Shown in pieces: positions 55,273-64,000 of a stretch of 64,000 nt of DNA (position 1 is the first letter of the stretch; each line of letters opens with the position of its first letter). This DNA is from Musa acuminata AAA Group (Eukaryota; Streptophyta; Magnoliopsida; Zingiberales; Musaceae). The stretch covers positions 11,886,501 to 11,950,500 of the forward strand of contig NC_088342.1 in NCBI RefSeq assembly GCF_036884655.1. The letters run 5' to 3'. Under the pieces are notes generated by a model that saw only the letters and a list, made by a program, of their open reading frames with translations, did not search any database and was not told where the DNA came from. A program made the position numbers and the translations under genes.

Positions 55273-56987
55273 GATGGTATCAGAGCGGGACAAGCACTCA
55301 TAGAAACACTTGGCATGCAAACGTGGGGGACCTAGCGGGGCTGCGTTGAGGGCAGTCAGCACACGCGTGACCGTTTGGGGGAAAACGGGCATGGAGATGT
55401 AGGGAAAAGGAGTCGCTCGAAGGAGCGAGCATCTGAGATTGGCATTTAGAGGAATGGCCAACCCTTCGCGTAAGAGGCACCACAAGAACAAGTAAGCTTG
55501 GAAGAATGCAGAGTACACAAAGGTTGGGATGGCTGAGTTTGAGCTATGGCTCAACGTTGACAACTATACTTGATGGTGCTCAAGGCAAGCGAGGCGCTTG
55601 GTAAAGGATGAGACCATGCAAGGTGGAATGAGTTGCTCAGTGACCAAAAGAGTTATGCAAAGCTCACAGAAGTGAGGGGAATTGCTAACTCAAAGAATTC
55701 GGTACTCATGCATGAGCTTGTATGCGGACGATGGAATGTTCGTGGCCATCCCAAGGCGACCAAAACTCGGCGCCATGGAGCATTGAAACTTTCTCTTTGG
55801 CATGTGAAGGATACGTCTGTAGGAGGCTGAAGTGTGCAGCGAGTTCAGCATGTTGCTAGGCCTTGAGTGGTGCAGTGGGGGCTGTATTGACGTGGAGTCG
55901 CAATCTAGCAAGTGTGTTTGCAAGAGGCAAAACAATGCACAGTTTGTTCAGCAAATCGAAGTAGACCAAGGGGATGGTGGTCTCCGAAATAAAGAGAGAT
56001 ATTTCTCCAATAGGATAGATATCCAGGAGGGATAAGTCCCGGTTCTCCAGAGGGAGAATCATGTGTAACAAATTGTACATGTTGAGGAGGAGTACCTTAA
56101 ATACAACAACTCCACGAAGCTCAATGGACCGAGCGAGTGGCGAGGAGTCGTCGCATGATCTCGCTTGAGTGAATGCATTGGTGGATGCATTGCGAGATCA
56201 AGTGGGGGAGCGACCTAAAGCAACACAAATGAAGGCACCCTTGGAGTCGATATGGAGATCAGACTCAAGGGAGGGTTGACTCGTGGAATGGTGGGTGCGA
56301 GGGCCACCATCAACTTAATGTAAAAATGAGGAGCAGAGCAACTTAGGCGTAACTTGATGAAGTACCCAAGCCACATGAAATGAGCCGACATAGAAGATAA
56401 AACATAGAGCGGAGGCTCAGAGCTTTCTTTGGACAGAGGTCAAGGACATGAACTCTTGCAGAGGCAAGAGCAAGATCATGTTGTTCCATAGGTCCTTCAT
56501 TTTGATGGAGCGGACTCATCTTGCATGGTGCCAAAGACGAAGGGAGCTTTTGGGCACATGCACCTTATCTTGGAGAAGTATTTGATGGAACTAAGGCGAC
56601 TCAACTTGTGGAGGCGAAGTTGAGTTCAAAAGGCCTTGGCACGGGGCAAGAGGACACAGAGGCAGGTACTCTTGAAGAATATGCCATAGTGTTACCATTC
56701 AAGTTGCCATGAAGGAAGCGGTGCGTAGCGGAGATTGTGCTGGTAGGGGTAGAGGCTCAAGATCCATACAATGGTGCACTAATTGCAGCGAAGTCGGTGG
56801 ACTTCGGGAGCTACTAGGCGATGGACTATCCTAGAGTGATGCTTCATCTAGATGTGACCCAAGAGTGGGTGGATGAAGGTCAATTGCCAAAGGAGAGAAC
56901 AAAATCGAAGGTGGAAGAAACTCTGCGATGTATGGGCGGAGGCAACACATGGAGGGATCATAATTCGAGTTTATCCCACAAGGATCA
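55273..56987 (+). other. LARD-like interior, part 1
   Basis: Primer site at 55275-55286, then sequence with many short frames on both strands, the longest at 55177-55563 (-) overlapping the LTR. None shows Gag, protease, integrase or reverse-transcriptase motifs. The interior resumes at 57549-58471. Confidence 0.7.
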
Positions 56988-57184
56988 TGATAAGACCCTA
57001 AAGTCTTATCGTCGCTCTGATACCAAATGATAAGACCCTAAATTCTTATCGTAGGCTCTGATACCAAATAATAAGACCCTAAAGTCTTCTTGTCGCTCTG
57101 ATACCAAATGATAAGACCCTAAAGTCTTATCATAAGAAGAAGAAGAGAAAGGGGATGATCACTTCGAGGGGATCGACCTCCTAA
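56988..57184 (-). repeat. Tandem LTR-end/primer-site units
   Basis: Units of 40, 41 and 40 bp share TAAGACCCTAAA.TCTT (itself an inverted repeat GATAAGAC..GTCTTATC) followed by GCTCTGATACCAAA, the reversed primer site. A fourth 76-bp unit has LTR sequence instead of the primer site. Confidence 0.93.
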
Positions 57185-57543
57185 TGATAAGACCCTAAAG
57201 TCTTATCGTAAAAAGAAGAAGAGAAAGGGGATGATCACTTCGAGGGGATCAGCCTCCTTGATCGCTTCGAGGGGATCGGCCCTCCTTGATCACTTCGAGG
57301 GGATCGACCTCCTAGGGTTTGTCAAAAGACAGAATAGTATTTTTCATAGATAACTGAAAAGAAGCAGTTACATCCCTATTTATAGAGTTCCACCCAAAGT
57401 CCATCAGGACTTGAACTCTAATAATAAACAAATATTAAATAAACCTCTACTTGATTCTAATTGAACCAAATCAACTCAATAAACAATTGGACTAAACAGA
57501 CTCAATAAACATTATTCAAAAGCTCAGAAAAAGGGTCCTAACA
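56988..57543 (-). mobile_element. Solo chromovirus LTR with repeated end, in target-site duplication
   Basis: The + strand starts TGATAAGACCC and ends GGGTCCTAACA, flanked by GATCA on both sides (56983-56987 and 57544-57548). The main LTR (57185-57543) matches 16131 and 48662 reversed, with TATTTATA at 57377-57384 and R-U5 tandem repeats. Beyond its CA end are four extra LTR-end units (56988, 57028, 57069, 57109), three of which carry a primer-binding site. The duplication encloses all of them. Confidence 0.88.
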
Positions 57544-57548
57544 GATCA

Positions 57549-58471
57549 TAATGCAATAGAGATGTCACTAGGAGGCGACATGGTGCAGCGGATCATGGTG
57601 GAATAGTTTGTGACAATATGATACACACGATCTAGTCCCGTGAGGGACTAGATCATATGGAGGTATGATTAGGAGCTACTGGAAGCTCCACTTTGGTGAA
57701 CAACACGACGGCAAGAATGGCTATGGATTCAAAGAGTGAAGGCCATGGTACCGTAAAGGCGGGTCTTCTGTGTGTGCATCAAATCTTGCATCGGATGAAA
57801 GCCTTGGTCATCAACATATGGGGACTATGTTCCACCAAGGGAAAAGTTCGAATGCAAGTACCAGTGAGTCTCATGGGAGGGACTTGATCATGTAGAGGTA
57901 TGATCAAAGCAGTTGGAGAGTTGGACTGCTCTAGAGCCCATATTCGCTTAAGAGAGCCCGGTAAGTCAGAGGACAAGGTCGAGTAAGCGAACGTTGCTAC
58001 CTAGGAAGCTAAGGATAACAGAATCGGTGAAAACCCTACAACGTGATGGCAGAGGCCATGCGTGGGAGTTGCAGTCTGTCTTTCCATCGACCAAAGGGAG
58101 CTGCTTGGAGAACACAGAGGTGTTGAAGCAGGGGATCGAAAGGAGCGAGGAAGCGACGATGAGTCCAGAGGGACTTAGCTACCCAAAATCAAGCATCAGT
58201 TAGAATGGAGGTGGACTTGGAGGAGTGCCATAGAGACATATCTACTGATCGTGAAGAAAAGGGATGCAGATGCGAGGCAACGGATAGTAGGGTCATGGAC
58301 ATGACAACGACATGGTCCTATAGAGGCGAGACTTCCATGAAAGTCATTGATCCCTTGCTCTCATGGAGGGAGAGCGCTTGGTCATGAAAGGGGCCGAGGA
58401 GGTGGAGCATACAGAGGCAAACTCCAAGTACCGAGACAAGGCTAAAGGGTAGAGGCCAAGGAACTTCGTAA
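57549..58471 (+). other. LARD-like interior, part 2
   Basis: Continues the G/A-rich non-coding interior after the solo LTR. Two short blocks repeat: GGGACTAGATCATATGGAGGTATGAT (about 57641) and GGGACTTGATCATGTAGAGGTATGAT (about 57879), quoted in part. No gene supported. Confidence 0.65.
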
Positions 58472-60428
58472 TGTTAGGATCAAGAGCACTAAGAGGGGGG
58501 GGGGGGTGAATTAGTGCAGCGGAAATCTTTCTGCGATTAATAAAAATTGCATTCGTACAATAAAAGCGATTTCGGTGTGAAAGCTGATTCTAAGATTACT
58601 TTAACTTAAGATCAAGCGAGATGACGTTAAAGTAAATCTATGAAGGCAGTTTGCAATTATGATGGAAATCAGAATATAAGCGCAAACTGAAATACGACGT
58701 TCGTACGATAAAAGCGATTTGCGTCTAAACGCCGATTCGGAAAGCACTGAACTTTGAAACACAATTGTAAAAGCACAGAAGGCAGTAAGCTATTGAGGAG
58801 GTTTGCAGTAAAGATAAGATGCTCAAAGTAAATGCAAACTGAGATTTAGAGTGGTTCGGTCAATCTTGACCTACTCCACTTTTGGCTTCCTCCACCGACG
58901 AGGTTACCGACGTCAACTAGAGGCCTTCCTTCAATAGGAGAAAGCCAACCACCCTTTTACAGTTTCACTCCTTTTGACGGGCTTAGGAGACAACCCTTAC
59001 AGAATTTTCTTTCCTCTCTTTACAGCTCAGAACTTGGAAGAAAAGAGGGAGAAGAACTTTTGGCCTTTACAACATTTTTGAGCTCTAAAAATCACAGAAC
59101 AAAATCAAGATTTCAGTGTGTATTCAGTGCTCTTTCAGTGCTGTATGGGTGGGATATTTATAGGCCCCAACCCAGTTCAAATTTGGAGCTCAAAACTGTC
59201 AATTCCTTGAATTCCGGGATCAGGCGGTTGCACCTCCTGACTGGAGCGGTTGCATCGCCTAGCAGAGCTCGAAGACTGAGCCTCTGGGCGGTGCTACCTC
59301 TTGTCAGGGGCGGTTGCACCTCCTGCCAGAGCTCGAAGACCGAGCTCAGGCGGTGCCACCTCCTAACTGAGGCAGTTGCACCGCTCAGCCAGAGCTCGGA
59401 GACCGAGCCCAAGCGGTGCCACCTCTGTCAGGGGAGGTTGCACCGCCCAGTCTCGCTCGGAGACTGAGCCCAGGCGGTGGCACCTCCTGGCTAGGGCGGT
59501 TGCATGGCCCAGTCTCACTCGGAGACTTAGCCCAGGCGGTGCCACCTCTTGGCTTGGGCGGTTGCACCGCCCAACAGAAATCAGGGTCCGAATAGGTTGA
59601 TCCATTCGGCCCAATTTGGGTTTTTCAGGGGCCCAATTGCCCCAAGATTAAGTTAATGGGATCACCTCCCATTTCCAACTTAATCCTTGTGCTAACTATG
59701 ATTTTTCCTAAGATATTTACTGCAGCTTGCTCCGGTACGTCAATCGCTTCTTCCGACGAGCTTCCGGCGAACTTCCGTCAATCATTCGATGAACCTTCGG
59801 TGATTCTCCTGCAGACTTCCGGCAAACTCCTGGACTTGCGACGATCCACTTGGTGAGTTCCGACGAGCTTCTTTTGGCAAGCTCATGGACTTCTCGGATT
59901 TGTTCCCGTAGAACCTCCGACGACTGTCCGAACTTCCGTCGAACTCTCGAACTCCCAATGTGATCATTATCTTGACTCCGGTGCAACTCCTGCTACATAT
60001 CTTACTTTCATCGTAGTTAATCCTGCACACTTAAAACAAAACTTCGATTGAGACAATTAATCCTAAGAAATTAAGCAAGTCGTCCGGCATGTCATTGGTC
60101 CCTCGACGCTTCGTCCGATTCTTCGGCGCATCATCCTTTTCTACAGCCTATTGCCCAATCGGCCAGTTGACTCCACAACTCCGATATCCTTGGCACAATA
60201 CCTGCTCTTCTTGGCCCGATGCCCGAGTCCACGGCCCGAAGCCTTCTGTCGATACGTCGACCGATCCACCGGCCCGACGTCCAATCTTCTGACATGTTCC
60301 TCCGGCACAACATGATTTTCCTGCTTTAATTGTCTCATCTTGATCGAAGCATCCTGCGTCACTCAAAACACAGATTAAATCATAAACATATATCAAGTAG
60401 TTTCATCATCAAAATACGAGATTCAACA
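58472..60428 (-). repeat. 3' LTR of copy 3 (subfamily A, 1957 bp)
   Basis: TGTTAGGATCAAG to GAGATTCAACA on the + strand. A run of 12 G lies at 58495-58506 in the CACTAAGAG...TTAGTG hairpin, TATTTATA at 59155-59162 is the reversed TATA box, GGTGCCACCTC/GGTTGCACCGCC repeats fill about 59220-59575, and the CTTCCGGCGAACTTCCG array about 59750-59960. Confidence 0.92.
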
Positions 60429-60442
60429 ATCTCCCCCTTTTT
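60429..60442 (-). promoter_or_regulatory. Polypurine tract (minus strand)
   Basis: ATCTCCCCCTTTTT on the + strand, complement of the purine run before the LTR start. PPT-like repeats lie at about 60632-60642 and 61326-61336. Confidence 0.9.
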
Positions 60443-62862
60443 GATGATGACAACCACTTGATGATGGATTTAAACTTAACTTCCAGAGTTTAAACAAACT
60501 CCCCCTATCAATATGCCATATTGATAGAATCTTGAATTCAAACTGAATTCAAGTCATTGCAATATTCATCATGAAAACTTGCAACACTTCATCATGAACT
60601 TATGCATAAACTTATGCATAACATCATACTTCTCCCCCTTTGTCATCAACAAAAAGGAGAAGTCCAACTATTCTTGTGTTTGGAATATTAGTTTGACTTA
60701 TTGCATGAAAAACATAATATCAAGTTTTATCATCATGCAGTTTTGAAGCCAGAAAATTTAGCAAATGTTACATCATGCTTAGAACATTCAAGCTATCAAG
60801 TTTTAGATATGCAAGTTTTACAGCATACAAGATAGCACTTTTAGGACATGCAAGCTAGCAATGTTACAACATTTTAGAACTTGGAAGCTAGCAATTTAGA
60901 GATGTTCAAGAAGGCAACTCTTGCTTCTTGAAATATGCAAGTTGCAAGCTAGAAAATTTTTGCTTCCTTTGCAATGTTTGAGTTCGCAATTTTGCTTCCA
61001 TTGCAAGGTGTAAGTTTAGCATGTTTAATTTTCTTGAGATAGCAAGATACCACTTTTGCAATTTTTGTTTGGCAAGCTTGTGATGTTCAAGATAATAAGC
61101 TATTTCTTCTCTTTTGAGAAGTGTCATTTTTGCTTTCTTTGCAAAGTGCAAGCTAGCAAAATGCCAAACTAGCAAGAGATAATGTTTTACATGAGGCAAG
61201 CAAACAATTTGGCAAGTGTTACATTTGCATCTTCTCTTTAGAGGAGTGTAATTTTTGCTTTCATCTTGAATTGTGTAAGCTAGCTAGTTTGCCTCTTTTC
61301 ATGATGTCAATGCTAGAAATTCTTGCTCCCCCTTGTCATTGTCAAAAAGAAGGGAAGCCCCTTTTTTTTTTAATTTTCAGATTATGACAAAGGTAAGTAT
61401 CAATTTTATTTGTGCATCATTATATATTCAAATTAAAACATACACAATTTCAAAAACCTTATTTTTCATGCACGATACCGAAAAATAAATCAATCATCAT
61501 TAATGGGTATATCATACATGATACTCAAACATTAAAATTTTTAAGCATTTATCAACATGTTGATCATGATACCAAACATTCATCATTTAAAGCATTCATG
61601 GTACATATCATATGCAATACATTATGTACATCATTGTCATAAGTATTGCATGCATCATTTCAAATTCATGAATATTTCATCATTGCATGCATCATGCTAA
61701 ATCATAAAATATATAATCATCATTAATTTTACAACATGATGGTACCAAATTTGTCAAATTACATTCTACCATACATGATCGAAACTTCTTATTTGTATAC
61801 ATCAAAACAAATTAATGAATATTTCATGTATTCTTATCATCACATAAGGAATATTAAGAAGAATTATTAGGTGATGAGATAAACATTTCATGAATACAAG
61901 GAATTGCATAAAAATCATATCATGAAAGATTAGAACATGTGAATACAAAAAGACATGATTTCTTTTTGAAAAACCTACTCCATAATTAATCAAAAGAAAA
62001 TCTTAGGAGAACGATTAATGAAAAAATCTTGATTCATAATAAATCTTAATTTGTAAATATCATGGAACCAAGATCATGATTTTGGATGAAACTTAATCAA
62101 ATTCAAATCACCAAAAATCATTTTTATGGTTCACAAAATTCGTAATATATTTTCCCTTTTTTTAAGTATTTCATTTTAAGTGATTGATTTCATGTTAGCA
62201 TGCTTTTTCATTTATGTTAAACATGCATCAACGTTTAGGATCGAAAAATGAATTTAATCATAAAACCATCAAGATCAATAGATTCTCAAAAATGAACTAT
62301 TATGATCAAGAAAATCCGAAAATGAAATTTAACACTTTCATGCATTCGGACAAGGTTTTGCAATAGATTTTCAAGTTCAATCATGAAGATAAAACATGCT
62401 CATGATCATAAAAATTTTTGTATCCAAAACACATAATTTCCAACATGTTATTAAGGCATGTAACATTGAATCAAGAACGTCCGAAAAATAATCTTAACAA
62501 GTTCATGCATTCGAGCACATTTTTGCCATAGTTTTTCAAATACACTCATGAAAATAACACATGCTTATCATCATGTATAGCTTAAAATCTCATGCATAAA
62601 ATTGTTAATCAAAATATTTAATTTCATCATTATGCATTTCTTCAAATCGAGAAATAACAATGAAGATCAACGTAATACACATTATCACTTCTTAACCATG
62701 ATTTCATATTTTCAATCAAGATCATTTTATTTGTTTATCATAAAATATGCAATATTATCATTTTCGAAATTACTTAGCATGATCATAATTTTTTTTTTTT
62801 GAAACATGTGATTTTTAAGAAAATTAATTCTAAACTAAAAAAGAAAATACATCATGAAAGCA
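60443..62862 (-). other. AT-rich non-coding interior of copy 3
   Basis: Reverse-complement counterpart of 500-3132, including the GCAA quasi-repeats at about 60780-61350 and the CATGCATTCGGAC / CATGCATTCGAGC blocks near 62340 and 62505. The inverted repeat GAGTTTAAACAAACTC is at 60486-60501. No pol frame is present. Confidence 0.75.
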
Positions 62863-63821
62863 TCAAGTAATTTCAAAATAAATTAGGGGGATTTCGATTA
62901 CCTCATCATTGAAAGCGGTTAAGGCGTAGTTTGCCACCTCGCCTTTCTTGATCTTCTCCTCGTTTTCGGAGGAGCTCGATTCATCCCACTTTGTATTCTT
63001 CTTCTTTGGCCTCTTCCTTCGTTCAAGTTTATTGTTTATTTTAGATTTTTGTTTAATAAACTTATTAAGATTTAGTGTTCGAAGTTCAAGTTTATCATTG
63101 TCTTCATCACTTGAGTCATCGCTCAAGTAGTATTCATTTGTCCGGAGTTCCAAATCCTTCCTATTCTTTGGAAGGTGATTTTGTTCATCATGTTCATCAT
63201 GTGCATTGTGCACCATTTCATATGTCATCAACGAACCAATTAGTTCTTCAAGTGGTAAGTTGTTTAGGTTTTTAGCTTCTTGTATTGCAATTACTTTTGA
63301 ATCCCACTTCTTAGAAAGAGAATGCAAAATCTTGTTTACGAGTTTAAAATCCGAAAAACATTTTCCAATAGCTCTTAAACTATTGACGACATCCGTGAAA
63401 TGGGTGTACATGTCGCCTATAGTCTCGCTTGGTTGCATTCGAAAAAGCTTAAAATCATGCAATAAAATGTTAACTTTCGAGTCTTTGACTCCACTAGTTC
63501 CCTCATGCGTGATTTCAAGTGTTCGCCAAATGTCAAAAGCTGTTCGCACGTAGAAATCCGATTGAACTCATTTTTGTCCAAAGCGCAAAATAAGGCATTC
63601 ATAGCCTTTGCGTTTAAAGAAAAATACTTCTTCTCCAAATCTGACCTTTCGTTCATCAGTTTAGAGGGAAGTTGAAAACCGTTTTCAACAATATTCCATA
63701 AATCCAAATTCATAGAAATCAAGAAAACTCTCATTCGAGTTTTCCAATAAGTGTAGTCCAATCCGTTAAACAACGGTGGACGAACAACCGAAAAGCCCTC
63801 TTGAAAGCCATGAAGAGCCAT
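62863..63821 (-). pseudogene. Sirevirus-type gag with one frameshift
   Basis: ATG at 63821 (MALHGFQEGFSVVRPPLFNG). The N-terminal frame runs to about 63545, where a one-base loss shifts it (STCEQLL against the related CETTFDIW); the second frame continues to TGA at 62863-62865. It contains LEKKYFSLNAKAMNALFCALD, SDDSSDEDNDKL and KLERRKRPKKKN. No zinc knuckle. It ends on GAG/GTAATC, the same splice-donor-like point as copies 1 and 2. About 319 codons. Confidence 0.9.
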
Positions 63822-63857
63822 TTCTCTCGGGTGTAAATCCGAAATGAGAAATACCGG

Positions 63858-63869
63858 GCTCTGATACCA
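63858..63869 (-). promoter_or_regulatory. tRNA-Met primer-binding site
   Basis: TGGTATCAGAGC on the - strand, two nucleotides after the 5' LTR end CCTAACA. Confidence 0.92.
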
Positions 63870-63871
63870 AT

Positions 63872-64000
63872 TGTTAGGATCAAGAGCACTAAGAGGGGGG
63901 GGGGGTGAATTAGTGCAGCGGAAATCTTTCTGCGATTAATAAAAACTGCATTCGTACGATAAAAGCGATTTCGGTGTAAAAGCCGATTCTAAGATTACTT
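63872..64000 (-). repeat. 5' LTR of copy 3 (U5 end only, runs off window)
   Basis: 129 bp matching 58472-58601 with about four substitutions and 11 instead of 12 G in the G-run at 63895-63905. Confidence 0.92.

Larger units (their letters stand above)
54826..58471 (+). mobile_element. LARD-like LTR element without coding capacity, 5' part
   Basis: A 447-bp LTR (54826-55272) starts TGTCACAAAC and ends TCCATGACA, so the terminal TGTCA/TGACA form a 5-bp inverted repeat. A primer site (TGGTATCAGAGC, 55275-55286) follows. The interior (to 58471) is GC-moderate, G/A-rich and free of recognisable gag or pol, as in large retrotransposon derivatives. It is interrupted by the solo LTR at 56988-57543 and cut at 58472 by the gag-only element, so the 3' LTR is not in the window. 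Confidence 0.8.
58472..64000 (-). mobile_element. Gag-only Sirevirus-like element, copy 3
   Basis: In minus orientation: start of 5' LTR (63872 to beyond the window), primer site (63858-63869), gag (62863-63821), AT-rich interior (60443-62862), polypurine tract (60429-60442) and 3' LTR (58472-60428). The 129 bp shared by the two LTRs differ at about four positions and in the G-run length, so the insertion is fairly young. Left flank is CGTAA; the right flank is outside. No pol anywhere in the 3.4-kb interior. Confidence 0.9.

Noticed and set aside
55177..55563. 128-codon minus-strand frame across LTR and interior of the LARD-like element
   Set aside because: It spans the LTR/primer-site junction and shows no recognised domain.
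59060..59614. Frames of 60-135 codons in the copy 3 LTR
   Set aside because: Same palindromic array; repetitive low-complexity translation without protein features.

Overview
This window is a eukaryotic, almost certainly plant, intergenic region made mostly of nested, decayed LTR retrotransposons. The evidence is direct: TG...CA long terminal repeats, primer-binding sites complementary to initiator tRNA-Met, polypurine tracts, and broken Ty1/copia and Ty3/gypsy gag-pol reading frames. The one convincing host gene is a single-exon RING-H2 protein gene at 32090-32587. Its high GC at third codon positions suggests a monocot; Zingiberales such as Musa or Ensete is only a guess. No bacterial features, CRISPR arrays, rRNA or tRNA genes were seen.

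Layout. 1-5021: 3' part of a gag-only Sirevirus-like element (+), inserted in the RNase H region of a pol-bearing Sirevirus (5022-7714, +). 7715-15051: second gag-only element (-), with LTRs of two subfamilies. 15052-16600: deleted chromovirus (+). 16601-17385: mosaic LTR fragment (-). 17386-21111: 3' half of a Sirevirus (+). 21112-24416: unclassified. 24417-29633: decayed full-length Tork-like copia element (-). 29634-32653: low-repeat island with the RING-H2 gene. 32654-39019: decayed Ale/Retrofit-like copia element (+), starting 66 bp after the RING-H2 stop codon. 39020-40189: unclassified. 40190-43886: copia fragment (-) split by an 80-bp LTR-tip insertion with a target-site duplication. 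43887-48661: truncated chromovirus (-). 48662-49181 plus 54582-54825: LTR and GC-rich leader of another element (+), split by a complete, recent, defective chromovirus (49182-54581, +). 54826-58471: LTR element without coding capacity (+), holding a solo LTR at 56988-57543. 58472-64000: third gag-only Sirevirus-like element (-), running off the window.

How the parts relate. None of the retroelements has an intact gag-pol frame, so any mobility would depend on partners elsewhere. Three gag-only copies keep a Gag N-terminal region, LTRs, primer site and polypurine tracts, but have lost the Gag zinc knuckle and all of pol. The chromovirus at 49182-54581 lacks its reverse-transcriptase and integrase cores, yet its two 438-bp LTRs differ at only four positions and it has a perfect 5-bp duplication. 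Several loci show repeated LTR-end/primer-site junctions or LTR tips, pointing to aberrant reverse transcription and integration of unusual cDNA ends. Coordinates and matches were read by eye; no alignment or database search was run.
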